NCBI RefSeq assembly: GCF_011064825.1
Contig: NZ_CP048751.1
Location: 186,001-250,000, forward strand
Source: Brevundimonas mediterranea
GTDB taxonomy: Bacteria; Pseudomonadota; Alphaproteobacteria; Caulobacterales; Caulobacteraceae
Length of the DNA stretch: 64,000 nucleotides
Direction of reading: 5' to 3'
Shown here piece after piece: positions 27,213-36,640 of this stretch (position 1 is its first letter; each line of letters opens with the position of its first letter). Made by a program: the position numbers and the translations under genes. The notes beneath the pieces are model-generated. The model had not been told where the DNA came from. It searched no databases and saw only the letters and a program-made list of their open reading frames with translations.

Positions 27213-27557
27213 ATGACCAAGACCCTGTTCGCCGCTGCTGCGGCCTCCCTGCTTCTGGTCGGCGCCGCCTCGGCCCAGACTGCGCCGGCTCCGGCCCCCG
27301 AACACGCCTCTGACCACGCGCATGACGAACATCATGCCCAGCATCCGACCATCGAAAGCCCGATCGAGGCCCTGCTGGCCGATCCCGCGACCAAGGCCGT
27401 GGTGGAGAAACACCTGCCCGGCATGGACAAGCATCCCGCCTATGGCCAGTTCAAGGCCATGAGCCTGCGCCAGGTCGCGCCCTACTCCCAGGGCCACATC
27501 ACAGACGAGAAGATCGCGGCGATCGACGCCGATCTGAAGGCGCTTCCGGCGGCCTGA
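27213..27557 (+). CDS. Small exported His-rich protein
   Basis: A 114-residue protein from the ATG at 27213, preceded by GGAGA. A signal peptide (TLFAAAAASLLLVGAASAQT) ends near residue 22. The mature N-terminus has the His/Asp-rich stretch EHASDHAHDEHHAQHP, followed by a helical domain with LLADPATKAVVEKHLPGMDK and AMSLRQVAPYSQG. Histidine clusters of this kind often bind divalent metals, but no family is recognised with confidence. It lies between gatB and gatA, on the opposite strand to both. A conserved periplasmic protein of unknown function is the safest description. Confidence 0.75.
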   Translation: MTKTLFAAAAASLLLVGAASAQTAPAPAPEHASDHAHDEHHAQHPTIESPIEALLADPATKAVVEKHLPGMDKHPAYGQFKAMSLRQVAPYSQGHITDEKIAAIDADLKALPAA

Positions 27558-27564
27558 TGAAGAG

Positions 27565-27592
27565 GGAGGGCCGGCGATCACGCCGGCCCTCC
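27565..27592. terminator. Bidirectional hairpin between convergent genes
   Basis: GGAGGGCCGGC and its complement form an 11-base stem around GATCAC. It lies between the small exported-protein gene and gatA, which converge here. There is no T-run, so efficiency is uncertain. Confidence 0.6.
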
Positions 27593-27599
27593 ATTCAAC

Positions 27600-29078
27600 T
27601 CACCACCACTGCCCAGGCTTGGCCGTAAAGCCCGCAGCGCGTTCCAGCGCCGCGCCGACCTGGAAGACCGTGGCCTCGTCCAGGGCCTTGCCGATGACCT
27701 GGAGGCCCAGCGGGAGGCCGCCGGAATCGACGCCGGCAGGGACCGAGATGCCCGGCAGGCCGGCCAGGTTGGTCGTGACCGTGAAGACGTCGTTCAGATA
27801 CATGGTCAGGGGGTCGATCTGCTTGTCCCCCAGAGCAAAGGCGGCCGACGGGGTCGAGGGGGTCAGGATGGCGTCGACCTGGCCCCAGACATTGTCGAAG
27901 TCCTCGGCGATGCGGCGACGGACCTTCAGGGCGCGGACGTAATAGGCGTCGTAGAAGCCGGCCGACAGCACATAGGCGCCGATGGTCAGGCGACGCTGGA
28001 CCTCCTTGCCGAAACCCTCGGCGCGCGAGGTGGCGTAGAGGTCGTCCAGCGAGCTGAACTGATCCGCCCGGTGGCCGAACCGCATGCCGTCGTAACGGGC
28101 CAGGTTGGACGAGGCCTCGGCCGGGGCGACGATATAATAGGTCGGCAGGGCATACTTCGTGTGCGGCAGGCTGATCTCGACGATCTCACAGCCCGCGTCC
28201 TTCAGCCAGGCCACGCCCTGGTCCCACAGGGCCTGGATCTCGGCGGGCATGCCGTCCACGACATATTCGCGCGGCACGCCGATGCGCAGCCCCTTGACCG
28301 ACTTGCCGACCGAAGCGGTCCAGTCGGGGGTCGGGACGTCAAGGCTGGTCGAATCCTTGACGTCGAACGAGCACATGGATTGCAGCAGCAGGGCTGCGTC
28401 CTCGACCGTCTTGGTGATCGGGCCGGCCTGGTCCAGCGATGAGGCGAAGGCCACCATGCCGAAGCGGCTGGCGCGGCCATAGGTGGGCTTGATCCCGACC
28501 GTGCCGGTGAAGGCGGCGGGCTGGCGGATCGAGCCGCCCGTGTCGGACGCGGTCGCGGCCAGGCACAGGTCGGCGGCGACGGCCGAGGCCGAACCGCCCG
28601 AGGATCCGCCCGGCGTCAGATCGGCGTTCGAGCCGGTCGATTTCCACGGGTTCTTGACCGGACCGAAGGCCGAGGTCTCGTTCGACGAGCCCATGGCGAA
28701 CTCGTCCATGTTCAGCTTGCCCAGCATGACCGCCCCGTCGCGCCACAGATTGGCGGTGACGGTCGATTCATAGGGCGGGACGAAGCCGCGCAGCATGTTG
28801 GAGCCGGCCGTGGTCTGGACCCCCTCGGTGCAGAACAGGTCCTTGATGCCCAGCGGCGCGCCTTCCAGCGCCCCGCCCTCGCCCGAGGCGATGCGGGCGT
28901 CGGAGGCGCGGGCCATGTCCATGGCCTTGTCCGCCGTCACCTCGACATAGGCGTTCAGGGTCGGATTGGCGGCCTCGATGGAGGTCAGGAAGGCCTGGGT
29001 GATCTCGGCCGAGGAGAAATCCTTGGCCTTCAGGCCGTCGACGGCGCCCTTCAGGGTCAGTTTGGTCAGGTCGCTCAT
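27600..29078 (-). CDS. gatA: Aspartyl/glutamyl-tRNA amidotransferase subunit A
   Basis: A 492-residue amidase-signature enzyme that releases ammonia from glutamine for tRNA transamidation. The Ser-cisSer-Lys triad is visible: the lysine in [12 protein letters not shown], the cis-serine in [15 protein letters not shown], and the nucleophile in [13 protein letters not shown]. The start is taken at the ATG at 29078 ([20 protein letters not shown]). A long upstream extension in the same frame is an artefact over gatC. It begins 2 bases after gatC, so the two are co-transcribed, which is the usual gatCA arrangement. Confidence 0.97.
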   Translation of the reverse strand: MSDLTKLTLKGAVDGLKAKDFSSAEITQAFLTSIEAANPTLNAYVEVTADKAMDMARASDARIASGEGGALEGAPLGIKDLFCTEGVQTTAGSNMLRGFVPPYESTVTANLWRDGAVMLGKLNMDEFAMGSSNETSAFGPVKNPWKSTGSNADLTPGGSSGGSASAVAADLCLAATASDTGGSIRQPAAFTGTVGIKPTYGRASRFGMVAFASSLDQAGPITKTVEDAALLLQSMCSFDVKDSTSLDVPTPDWTASVGKSVKGLRIGVPREYVVDGMPAEIQALWDQGVAWLKDAGCEIVEISLPHTKYALPTYYIVAPAEASSNLARYDGMRFGHRADQFSSLDDLYATSRAEGFGKEVQRRLTIGAYVLSAGFYDAYYVRALKVRRRIAEDFDNVWGQVDAILTPSTPSAAFALGDKQIDPLTMYLNDVFTVTTNLAGLPGISVPAGVDSGGLPLGLQVIGKALDEATVFQVGAALERAAGFTAKPGQWW

Positions 29079-29080
29079 GA

Positions 29081-29368
29081 CTATTCGACCACCTTGGGCA
29101 CGACGAAGAAGCCGTCGGCCGACTTCGGGGCGTTGGACAGGACGGCGTCGATCTTGCCGCCGTCGGTGACCACGTCTTCGCGCAGGCGCAGGGGCTGGGC
29201 GACGTTCGAGGTCATGGGCTCGACGCCGTCGACATCGACCTCGTTCAGCTGTTCGATCCACTGCAGGATGCCGTTCAGCTCCTGGGCCAGCGGCTCCAGC
29301 CGATCCTCGGGGGTCTTGATGCGGGCGAGATGCGCAACCTTGCGCACCGTCGCAGCGTCGATGGCCAT
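29081..29368 (-). CDS. gatC: Aspartyl/glutamyl-tRNA amidotransferase subunit C
   Basis: A 95-residue GatC, the small scaffold subunit that wraps around GatA and contacts GatB. It shows the family's [19 protein letters not shown] start, then [39 protein letters not shown] and the C-terminal [16 protein letters not shown]. The ATG at 29368 gives the usual GatC length; a start four codons earlier is also open. It leads the gatCA unit. Confidence 0.95.
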   Translation of the reverse strand: MAIDAATVRKVAHLARIKTPEDRLEPLAQELNGILQWIEQLNEVDVDGVEPMTSNVAQPLRLREDVVTDGGKIDAVLSNAPKSADGFFVVPKVVE

Positions 29369-29808
29369 GCGGCCCTCCAATGCACGTCGATAAAGGGGTC
29401 TAGGGGCGGGATTAGCGGCACAGGCGGGGATTCACAAGAACGAGCCGGTGTTCGCCTTCAACCATGGCGGCGCCGGGCGCCTTGGCGCAAAAGCAGGGTG
29501 ACAAGCTGCCAAACGCGCCAAACCTGCCAAACCCACTTCACAGCGCACCTCCCGCGTTTATGACCTGACACTATAGCCTCGCCTGGAGGGCCGTTGGGTT
29601 GGGTACGCAAAATGCGCCTGAAAGCCTTGCCTGGCCGTACATCGGCATGATGGGCAGATAAATTCCGGGCCTGCCACGTCACTCCGCCGACACGCTCTGC
29701 GCCTCAGCAGGACCAAATGCGGCATGGGCGGCGAGCGCCAAACGTCCGGCCGCATTGACGTCACAGTCACACGTCTTGCTTTGGCTTCGCGCAACTACAG
29801 GACAGGCC
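29369..29808. other. 440-base intergenic region between gatC and an exported-protein gene
   Basis: No convincing gene is present in either direction. The region should carry the two divergent promoters. The only organised element is a threefold 9-base tandem repeat at 29508-29534, listed separately. The remaining sequence is less coding-like and slightly lower in GC than its surroundings. Confidence 0.6.
29508..29534. repeat. Threefold 9-base tandem repeat (core GCCAAAC)
   Basis: GCCAAAC occurs at 29508, 29517 and 29526, in exact 9-base register. Three iterated sites nearly one helical turn apart in a divergent promoter region could be regulator binding sites, but no binding protein is suggested by the sequence. 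Confidence 0.5.
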
Positions 29809-30387
29809 ATGTTCGTCGCCGCCATAGCCGCCGCCGTCTTGCAGTCTGTCCCCGCGCCCACGCCCTGCAGCTATGACAGGGAGGCGATGCTGGCCCTGTC
29901 GCCTCAAGCTTTCGATCAAGACATGGAGGGGGGTTGGCGTCCGCTCGGGAACAGGCGCGAATGCCGCGACACGGCCGTTGAGCTTCTGGCCGCCTATCGC
30001 AAGGCGCGCTGGAGAGACATGACCAGCGACCAGCTTCACACCAACTATTGGCACGAGGGCCAAGTCCGAGCCGCCTTGGGCCAGACGGATCATGCCGTGC
30101 GGCTGCTGCTGGCGGGGGTCAGTCCTGATCCCATCGGCGACGGTAAGGCGGACTATGCGATCGGAACGGTGGCCTTCCTGCTCAAGGACCGCGCCGCGTT
30201 GCAAGCCGCTCGAGACCGTCTCGCGGCCGTTCCGCCTCCCCCGGGATTCGAAGAGGATGCGGCGAGGTTTAAAGCCCAATATGGACGTGAGCTAAGCTGG
30301 CCGCTCAACCTCGATGTGCTCGACGGCTTTCTGGCCTGTTTCGACAAGCCTTACGACGAAGCCTACAGCCGCGACTGCCGGCCCTGA
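29809..30387 (+). CDS. Hypothetical exported protein
   Basis: A 192-residue protein from the ATG at 29809, preceded by AGGACAGG. A short signal peptide (MFVAAIAAAVLQSVPAPTP) is likely. Four cysteines are present (CSYD, ECRD, ACFD and DCRP), which could form disulfides in the periplasm. The helical middle, with LLAAYRKARW, HEGQVRAALGQTDHAVRLLL and VAFLLKDRAALQAARDRLAA, looks like a short TPR-type solenoid. No specific family is recognised. It stands alone ahead of ruvX, with about 60 bases between them. Confidence 0.7.
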   Translation: MFVAAIAAAVLQSVPAPTPCSYDREAMLALSPQAFDQDMEGGWRPLGNRRECRDTAVELLAAYRKARWRDMTSDQLHTNYWHEGQVRAALGQTDHAVRLLLAGVSPDPIGDGKADYAIGTVAFLLKDRAALQAARDRLAAVPPPPGFEEDAARFKAQYGRELSWPLNLDVLDGFLACFDKPYDEAYSRDCRP

Positions 30388-30446
30388 CGCTGTTTCCATA
30401 AGCCTCCGCCTTTGACTTCCCTGCGCGCCGGTCCTAACCGCAGGCC

Positions 30447-30926
30447 GTGCCCGTTCTCGACCTCCTTGACCTGCCCGCCGCCTGCCCGCCCGACACGCCG
30501 TGGATGGGGCTGGATCTGGGCGAGAAGACCATCGGCGTCGCCGTGTCGGATGCGACGCGCCTGATCGCCTCGCCGCTGGAGCTGATCCGCAAGTCCAAGT
30601 TCACGCTGGAGGCCGATCAGTTGTTCAAGCTGATGGCCCATCGCAAGGTCTCGGCCCTGGTGATCGGCCTGCCCGCCAATATGGACGGAACCGAGGGGCC
30701 GCGCGCCCAGTCGTGCCGCGCCTTCGCCCGCAATCTGGAGCGGCTGCGGCCGGTCAACATCGCCTTCTGGGACGAGCGGCTGTCCACCAGCGCGGTCGAG
30801 CGGTTCCTGATCGAGGATCTGGACCTGAACCGCAAGCGCCGCGCCCAGGTCGTGGACCGCACCGCCGCCGCCTGGATTCTGCAGGGGGCGCTGGACCGGG
30901 TGCGGGATCAGGCGACCTGGGTTTGA
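30447..30926 (+). CDS. ruvX: Putative pre-16S rRNA nuclease / RuvX (YqgF family)
   Basis: A 159-residue RNase H-like nuclease starting at a GTG. Key features are the catalytic aspartate in MGLDLGEKTIGVAVSD (residue 23), LVIGLPANMDGTEGPRAQ, FWDERLST and the late aspartate in VVDRTAAAWILQ. The family processes the 5' end of 16S rRNA in E. coli and has also been described as a Holliday-junction resolvase. Its stop overlaps the next gene's TTG start by 4 bases, so they are coupled. Confidence 0.93.
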   Translation: MPVLDLLDLPAACPPDTPWMGLDLGEKTIGVAVSDATRLIASPLELIRKSKFTLEADQLFKLMAHRKVSALVIGLPANMDGTEGPRAQSCRAFARNLERLRPVNIAFWDERLSTSAVERFLIEDLDLNRKRRAQVVDRTAAAWILQGALDRVRDQATWV

Positions 30927-31846
30927 CGGGGCTGATCGCCGGCGTCCTGCCGGTCTTTCTGATGATCGCCCTGGGCTATGGGCTGCGAAAATCCGGCTTC
31001 CTGCCCGATGAGGCCTGGCGGCCGATCGAGAAGCTGTCGATCAACATCTTCTATCCGAGCTTCCTGATCCCCGCGATCTGGCATGCCGATCTGTCGGGCG
31101 GCGGGGCGACGGTGGCGGGGGCTGCGGCGGTGGGGGCGACCCTGATCGTGGCGGCGGCGACATTCGCTGCGAAGCCGCTGATCCCGCTGGACGGGCCGGC
31201 CTATACCAGCGTGTTTCAGGGCGTGATCCGCTGGAACAGTTTCGTCTTCGTGCCGGTGATCCAGTCCGTCTATGGCTCGGAGGGGACGGCCATGGCGGCG
31301 GTCGCCATCGCCTTCATCATTCCGGTGACCAATATCACCTGTGTGGCGGTGCTGGCCAAATGGGGGTCGTTGAAACGCGAGCCCTCGGCCCTGGGCCTGG
31401 CCAAGTCGATGCTCGCCAATCCGATCCTGCTGGCCTGTCTGATCGGGTTGGCGCTGAACCTGTTGCGCGTGCCCCTGATCCCCGGCCTGTCGGACGCGAT
31501 GGACCTGCTGGGCGCGGCCGCCCTGCCTCTGGGCCTGATCGTCGCCGGCGCCGGTCTGTCGTTCGCCGAGGTCAGGCGCCGTCAGGGAACCATCGCCGCC
31601 GTGACCCTGGTCAAGCTGGGGGTCATGCCGCCGCTGATGTGGTTCATCGCCTGGGCGCTGGGCGGCGACAGTCTGGCCCAGGGGATCGCCCTGATCTGCG
31701 GGGCGGCGCCGGGTTCGGCCGCCTCCTACATACTGGCGCGCCAGATGGGCGGGGATGCGCCCCTGATCGCGGGGGTCATCGCCCTGACCACCGTGGGCAG
31801 CGCCGTGGTCATTCCGGTGCTGCTGGCCCTGTTCCACTTCGCCTGA
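30923..31846 (+). CDS. AEC-family (auxin efflux carrier-like) transporter
   Basis: A 307-residue membrane protein with about ten hydrophobic segments, using a TTG start at 30923 that overlaps the ruvX stop (TTGA). It begins [20 protein letters not shown] and has the family's central repeat pattern, with [20 protein letters not shown] and [20 protein letters not shown] near the end. Longer open frames upstream run over ruvX and are not real. AEC proteins export or exchange small organic anions such as malate; the substrate here is unknown. Next downstream is pyrB, separated by 65 bases. Confidence 0.85.
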   Translation: MTGLIAGVLPVFLMIALGYGLRKSGFLPDEAWRPIEKLSINIFYPSFLIPAIWHADLSGGGATVAGAAAVGATLIVAAATFAAKPLIPLDGPAYTSVFQGVIRWNSFVFVPVIQSVYGSEGTAMAAVAIAFIIPVTNITCVAVLAKWGSLKREPSALGLAKSMLANPILLACLIGLALNLLRVPLIPGLSDAMDLLGAAALPLGLIVAGAGLSFAEVRRRQGTIAAVTLVKLGVMPPLMWFIAWALGGDSLAQGIALICGAAPGSAASYILARQMGGDAPLIAGVIALTTVGSAVVIPVLLALFHFA

Positions 31847-31911
31847 TTTGGGGGGCTGACTGGCGCTCCACACTGGCGTTTGCGCCGACTCCCGCCTATA
31901 GGCGCGTCTCG

Positions 31912-32892
31912 ATGACCCAGCCCCACGACGTCACCGACCAGACCATTCGCGAACGGCTGGTTCCGTTCCCCAAGGCCCATTTTCTGGCCGCCTCGGATCT
32001 GAACCCCTTCGTCACGCCGCAGCTGCTGGACCTCGGCGACGCCTTCGTCGACTTCAATCGGCAGTCGTCCAAGGCCCTGGACCTGCTGCACGGGCGCACG
32101 GTGGTGAACCTGTTCTTCGAGAACTCGACCCGCACCAGTTCGTCGTTCGAGATCGCCGCCAAACGTCTGGGCGCCGATGTGGTGACCATGCCGGTCGGCT
32201 CGTCCTCGGTGAAGAAGGGCGAGACCCTGATCGATACGGCGGTGACGCTGAATGCGATGAAGCCGGACATTCTGGTCATCCGCCATTCGGCCTCGGGCGC
32301 GGCGGAGCTGCTGAGCCAGAAGGTCGGCTGCGCCGTCGTCAACGCCGGGGACGGCCGCCACGAACATCCGACTCAGGCCCTGCTGGATCTGCTGTCGATG
32401 CGGCGGGCTTTCGGCGATGTGACCAGCCTGACGGTCGCCATCTGCGGCGACATCACCCACAGCCGCGTGGCGCGGTCAAACGTGGCGATGTTGCAGATGA
32501 TGGGCGCGCGGGTGCGCCTGATCGGGCCGCCGACCCTGGTGCCCGGCGACGCCGACCGCTGGGGCTGCGAGGTGTTCCACGACATGCGCGAGGGGCTGGC
32601 CGGCTGCGACGTGGTGATGATGCTGCGGCTGCAGCTGGAGCGGATGGCCGGCGCCCTGGTGCCCTCGACCCGCGAATATTTCCGCTTCTGGGGTCTAGAC
32701 CGCGAGAAGCTGGCCTGGGCCAAGCCGGGCGCCCGGGTCATGCACCCCGGGCCGATGAACCGGGGGGTCGAGATCGATTCCGACGTGGCCGACGACCTGG
32801 ACGTCTCGCTGATCCAGGATCAGGTCGAGATGGGCGTCGCCGCCCGCATGGCCGTGCTGGCCTCCCTGTCGGCCCGCTGGGGGGACAAGTGA
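31912..32892 (+). CDS. pyrB: Aspartate carbamoyltransferase catalytic subunit
   Basis: A 326-residue ATCase catalytic chain, which makes N-carbamoyl-aspartate from carbamoyl phosphate and aspartate in pyrimidine synthesis. The carbamoyl-phosphate loop [20 protein letters not shown] and the [14 protein letters not shown] motif are intact, as are [13 protein letters not shown] and [14 protein letters not shown]. It overlaps the next gene by at least one base. No PyrI regulatory subunit is present; instead a dihydroorotase homologue lacking catalytic residues follows. That fits the class of ATCase that assembles with such a homologue. Confidence 0.97.
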   Translation: MTQPHDVTDQTIRERLVPFPKAHFLAASDLNPFVTPQLLDLGDAFVDFNRQSSKALDLLHGRTVVNLFFENSTRTSSSFEIAAKRLGADVVTMPVGSSSVKKGETLIDTAVTLNAMKPDILVIRHSASGAAELLSQKVGCAVVNAGDGRHEHPTQALLDLLSMRRAFGDVTSLTVAICGDITHSRVARSNVAMLQMMGARVRLIGPPTLVPGDADRWGCEVFHDMREGLAGCDVVMMLRLQLERMAGALVPSTREYFRFWGLDREKLAWAKPGARVMHPGPMNRGVEIDSDVADDLDVSLIQDQVEMGVAARMAVLASLSARWGDK

Positions 32893-34163
32893 TGACCACC
32901 GTCGCCATCCTAAATGCTCGCCTGCTGGATCCCGCCACGGACTATGACGGCCCCGGCGGCGTGCTGATCGAGAACGGCCGCATCGTGCGGGTCGTTCACG
33001 GCGTATCGCTCATCGACGCCGACCAGACCATCGACGCGGACGGCCACTGCCTCGCGCCCGGCCTGATCGACATTCGGGTCAAGACCGGCGAACCGGGGGC
33101 CGAGCCCAAGGAGACGCTGAAGTCCGCCAGTCTGGCCGCCGCGGGCGGGGGCGTGACGACCATCGTGGTCCAGCCCGACACCGATCCCGCCGTCGACGAC
33201 CCGGCGATGATCGACTTCATCCAGCGTCGCGGCGCGGCCCTGAACCTGGTCAATGTCCGTGCGGCCGGCGCCGCGACCAAGGCCCTGGACGGCCAGCGGA
33301 TGGCCGAGATCGGTCTGATGGACGAGGCCGGCGCCCTGTATTTCACCGACGGCGACAAGGTCATCGTCAACAGCCGCACCCTGCAGAGGGTGATGAGCTA
33401 CGCCGCCGCCTTCAACGCCCTGATCGCCTGCCGTCCGTCCGATCCCTGGCTGACCGAGGGGGCCGTCGCCGCATCCGGCGAACTGGCCACGCGGCTGGGC
33501 CTGTCCGGCAGCCCGGCCATCGCCGAGCGCATCGGGCTGGAGCGCGACCTGGCCCTGGTCGAACAGACGGGCGCCCGGTTCCTGGTGGATCAGATCTCGA
33601 CCGAAGGGGCGCTGGAGACCCTGGCGCGGGCCCGCGCCAAGGGGCTTGAGGTCGCCGTCAGCGTCTCGATCAACCACCTGTGCTTCAACGAGGTGGACAT
33701 CGGCGATTATCGCACCTTCTACCGGCTGGACCCGCCGCTGCGCTCCGAGGCCGATCGTCAGGCCCTGATCGAGGCGGTGCGCGAAGGGCTGATCGACGTC
33801 ATCACCTCGGCCCACGCCCCCGCCCCGGCCGAGGACAAGCGCCGTCCCTTCGCCGAGGCCGCGCCCGGCGCCGTCGGCCTGGAGACCCTGCTGCCCGCCG
33901 CCCTGACCCTGCACCACGAGGACGGGCTGGACCTGCTGGACGTGCTGCGGCCCCTGACCCAGGGACCGGCGGCCCTGCTGGGCCTGGACGCCGGTGTGCT
34001 GGCCGAAGGCGCGCCCGCCGACCTGGTTCTGTTCGATCCCGGCGCGCCGATCATCGTCGATGCGGACAAGCTGCGCTCGAAGTCGAAAAACTCGCCGTTC
34101 GACGGGCGACGGCTCCAGGGCAAGGTGATCGGGACCTGGGTGGGCGGCCGGAAGGTTTTCTGA
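32892..34163 (+). CDS. Dihydroorotase homologue lacking metal ligands (PyrC-like/PyrX)
   Basis: A 423-residue amidohydrolase-fold protein of the dihydroorotase family, next to and overlapping pyrB. The metal-binding HxHxR of active enzymes is replaced: the stretch reads GLIDIRVKTGEPG, where functional relatives have GLIDxHVHLREPG, so R62 and K64 stand in for the two histidines. The usual DHAPH near the end reads TSAHAPAPAEDK, so the catalytic aspartate is also gone. It is probably the non-catalytic partner that holds ATCase in a larger complex, as described for the inactive PyrC' of Pseudomonas putida. A true PyrC should be encoded elsewhere. The ATG at 32892 is chosen for its GGGGGA site; the GTG three bases earlier is possible. 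Confidence 0.88.
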   Translation: MTTVAILNARLLDPATDYDGPGGVLIENGRIVRVVHGVSLIDADQTIDADGHCLAPGLIDIRVKTGEPGAEPKETLKSASLAAAGGGVTTIVVQPDTDPAVDDPAMIDFIQRRGAALNLVNVRAAGAATKALDGQRMAEIGLMDEAGALYFTDGDKVIVNSRTLQRVMSYAAAFNALIACRPSDPWLTEGAVAASGELATRLGLSGSPAIAERIGLERDLALVEQTGARFLVDQISTEGALETLARARAKGLEVAVSVSINHLCFNEVDIGDYRTFYRLDPPLRSEADRQALIEAVREGLIDVITSAHAPAPAEDKRRPFAEAAPGAVGLETLLPAALTLHHEDGLDLLDVLRPLTQGPAALLGLDAGVLAEGAPADLVLFDPGAPIIVDADKLRSKSKNSPFDGRRLQGKVIGTWVGGRKVF

Positions 34164-34273
34164 CCCACCCTTCCCTCTCCCGCTCGGAGAGGGCTTGAGC
34201 GCACGAGAGCGAAGCGATCGTCCTTGCGCGAAAGGGTGAGGGGTAAGGTGGTGCGAGTTGGCCCACCGCTGCT

Positions 34274-34317
34274 CCCTCATCCGGCCCTGCGGGCCACCTT
34301 CTCCCCACGGGAGAAGG
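34274..34317. repeat. Interspersed palindromic repeat, copy 1
   Basis: The 32 bases at 34274-34305 are identical to 41214-41245. They include GGCCCTGCGGGCC, and a second hairpin follows, where CCTTCTCCC at 34298 pairs with GGGAGAAGG at 34309. It lies between the convergent dihydroorotase-like and hydroxylase genes and looks like a REP-type chromosomal repeat. Confidence 0.75.
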
Positions 34318-34329
34318 AAGAATAATGGC

Positions 34330-35511
34330 TCACGCCGTCAGCATCCGCTTCACCACCCGTTTGAACGGCGCCGTCGCCTGCCCGGCTCTCAGCGCCACTC
34401 CGCGCGCCAGACGGGCCGGGGGCGTCTCCTCGGTGAACAGGCGTACGAGGGCGTTGGTGCCCTGGTACAGGGGCCAGCTGGCGAGGCGGTGGTCGCGTTC
34501 ATAACGGGCCAGCAGGCGTTCCGAGCCGATGTCCCCTCCGCGCGCCGATCTCACCACCTTGGCCAGCGTATCCTGTCCGCGCAGACCCAGGTTGAAGCCG
34601 TGGGCCGTGACCGGGTGCATGCCCACGGCGGCGTCGCCGATCAGGGCGAAACCCTCGCCCGCGAACCGGCGGCTCCAGGTCGTGGCCAGCGGATAGGCGT
34701 GACGCGTGTCGATCAGTTCCAACCCGGTCAGCCGCCCCTTCAGCCGCCGCTCCATCTCGACTGAAAAGGCTTCGGGCGACAGGCGCATCAGGTCGGCGAT
34801 GGCGGGGGCGGCCAGGGTCAGGACGACGGAGGAGACCCGCTCCTCGACGTCCGCGACCGGCAGCAGGGCCACGGTCTGGCGATGGTCGAACCATTCGGTC
34901 GCGACATGGCGGTGCGCCTGGTCGTGCCGCATCCGGCAGACCATCATCGAGCGGCCCAGCCGGTTCATCTCGACCCCGACGCCCAGCTGGTCGCGCACGC
35001 CCGAAAAGCGCGAATCCGCCGCCACGATCAGCTTCGCCCGGATCGCCGTCCCGTCGTCCAGCACGACCCGCCCGCGCGGGGCGGCGTCCTGGACGGCGCA
35101 ACTGGCCACCCGCCGCCCGGCCATCAGGGTCACGCCCGGCTGGCCCTCCACGACCTCGAACAGGGCGCGGCGGATCAGGTGATTGGGGATCAGGACGCCC
35201 AGCCGATCGGCGCCGCCGGCGTCGAAGGTCAGGGCGAAGGGCGAGCCGCCGTCCAGCACCCGCGCCTCGCGCAGGTCCGAAATCTCTTCCGCCGGAACCT
35301 GGTCCCAGGCGTCCAGGCTCTTCAACAGACGGATGGAGTTGTGGGTCAGGGCGATCTCGCGCCCGTCGAAGGCCGGGTCGCGCAAGGCCGCCTCGGCCTG
35401 TCCCTCGATCAGAGCAACCGTCAGCCCCGCTCCGGCCAGGGACCGGGTGAAGGCCAGGCCCGCCGGTCCGGCCCCGACCACGGCCACGTCGAACATCAGA
35501 TCATCGCGCAT
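34330..35511 (-). CDS. UbiH/UbiF/UbiM-family FAD monooxygenase
   Basis: A 393-residue flavoprotein hydroxylase of the ubiquinone-biosynthesis family. It has the dinucleotide fold VAVVGAGPAGLAFTRSLAGA at residues 8-27. The GD motif region is GFALIGDAAVGMHPVTAHGF, followed by the family's NLGLRGQDTLAKVV. It would add a hydroxyl to the ring of a ubiquinone precursor on the membrane surface. Several subtypes (UbiH, UbiF, UbiL, UbiM) differ in which carbon they hydroxylate. UbiM is a good candidate but cannot be fixed by eye, so no symbol is given. AGGAG precedes the chosen ATG. It appears to be a single-gene unit. Confidence 0.85.
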   Translation of the reverse strand: MRDDLMFDVAVVGAGPAGLAFTRSLAGAGLTVALIEGQAEAALRDPAFDGREIALTHNSIRLLKSLDAWDQVPAEEISDLREARVLDGGSPFALTFDAGGADRLGVLIPNHLIRRALFEVVEGQPGVTLMAGRRVASCAVQDAAPRGRVVLDDGTAIRAKLIVAADSRFSGVRDQLGVGVEMNRLGRSMMVCRMRHDQAHRHVATEWFDHRQTVALLPVADVEERVSSVVLTLAAPAIADLMRLSPEAFSVEMERRLKGRLTGLELIDTRHAYPLATTWSRRFAGEGFALIGDAAVGMHPVTAHGFNLGLRGQDTLAKVVRSARGGDIGSERLLARYERDHRLASWPLYQGTNALVRLFTEETPPARLARGVALRAGQATAPFKRVVKRMLTA

Positions 35512-35580
35512 GCTGAACTCCTGATCTTCCTCCTGCCCTAACTGCGCCGCCAGGCCCTTGATTCAGCGCAAATCGTCGCG

Positions 35581-36513
35581 TCAGCGCGGGCGGCGGCAGG
35601 TCGCGGCCTTGGCGACCTCCGCCCCCAGCACCGACTGGACCACCAGGGGCGTGTCGGTGGCGATCACGGTGACGCCCTGGCGGACCAGGTCGCGATATTC
35701 GGAGACGTCGCCGTCGGCGGCGTAACGGTCGTCGCGGCGACGGCCCTCGGCGCCCAGGGTGCCGAACTGGACCTCGACACCCGCCTGACGCAGGGCCGAC
35801 CACAGGGCGGGGCGTTCCTCGCGCGTGCCGGTCCAGGCCAGGATCTGCGACGCGTTCAGCCCGTCCAGATCCTCGACGCCGTCCAGACCGGCCGAGATCA
35901 TCATCTCCGGCGCCAGGGCCGCGACGGCGCGGGCGTCGGCGTCACTATAGGTGATCAGTATGACCCGGTTCTGCGCGCCCGAACGCCGCACCTGGTCGAT
36001 CACGGCGCGCGCCAGATCGACCGTGGTTGCGCCGTCCGCCGGCTTCAGATCCAGACTGGCGATGGCGCCCACGCGCCCGGCGGCGTCCAGCGCCTCGGCC
36101 AACGTCGGGGGCGCGGCGTCGGTCAGGGCGCCGTTCGAGGCCTTCAGCCGGGCGGCCTTGACCTGGGCCAGGGTCAGGTCGGCGACGCGGCCCCGCCCGG
36201 TCGTGGTCCGGTCCATGGTCTCGTCGTGCATCAGGACCAGATGGCCGTCCCTGGTCAGGACCGCGTCCAGTTCGAGGACAGCGCCCGGAATGGCCCGTCC
36301 GGTCGCCTCGATGGCGGCGATGGAGTTCTCGGGCTGGTCCATGGCCGAGACCGCCCGGTGCGCCGAGATGGCCACGCCGCCGTCCCTCACGCAGTCGAAA
36401 TAGGCGGCCATGGCCGGTCCGCCCATCGGCGGCGGGCTAACCGGCGCGGCGCCGACGCAAGCCGAGGTGGACAGCAGCAGAATCAGGGCGGCGGCGGCGG
36501 GGATTCGGGTCAT
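35581..36513 (-). CDS. Glycerophosphodiester phosphodiesterase, lipoprotein
   Basis: A 310-residue protein from the ATG at 36513 (MTRIPAAAALILLLSTSACV), whose LSTSAC box predicts lipidation at about residue 19. The GDPD TIM barrel shows the catalytic histidine in ISAHRAVSAMDQPENS. It also has the ELDAVLTRDGHLVLMHDETM metal/catalytic block, DRTTTGRG, and SLDLKPAD. It should hydrolyse glycerophosphodiesters from phospholipid turnover, in the periplasm or at the outer membrane. It diverges from plsY, which uses glycerol-3-phosphate; a functional link is possible but unproven. Confidence 0.88.
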   Translation of the reverse strand: MTRIPAAAALILLLSTSACVGAAPVSPPPMGGPAMAAYFDCVRDGGVAISAHRAVSAMDQPENSIAAIEATGRAIPGAVLELDAVLTRDGHLVLMHDETMDRTTTGRGRVADLTLAQVKAARLKASNGALTDAAPPTLAEALDAAGRVGAIASLDLKPADGATTVDLARAVIDQVRRSGAQNRVILITYSDADARAVAALAPEMMISAGLDGVEDLDGLNASQILAWTGTREERPALWSALRQAGVEVQFGTLGAEGRRRDDRYAADGDVSEYRDLVRQGVTVIATDTPLVVQSVLGAEVAKAATCRRPR

Positions 36514-36640
36514 GGCGCACTCCGGCAAGGCGGGCGGACCTGACCCTGCGGCAATCATTGGGTCAAGAGGTCGGATCGCCCTTGCTCCGCAAGGCGCGCC
36601 GACGCATTTTGCCACAGCATTCCGTGGGGAGAGAATCAAC

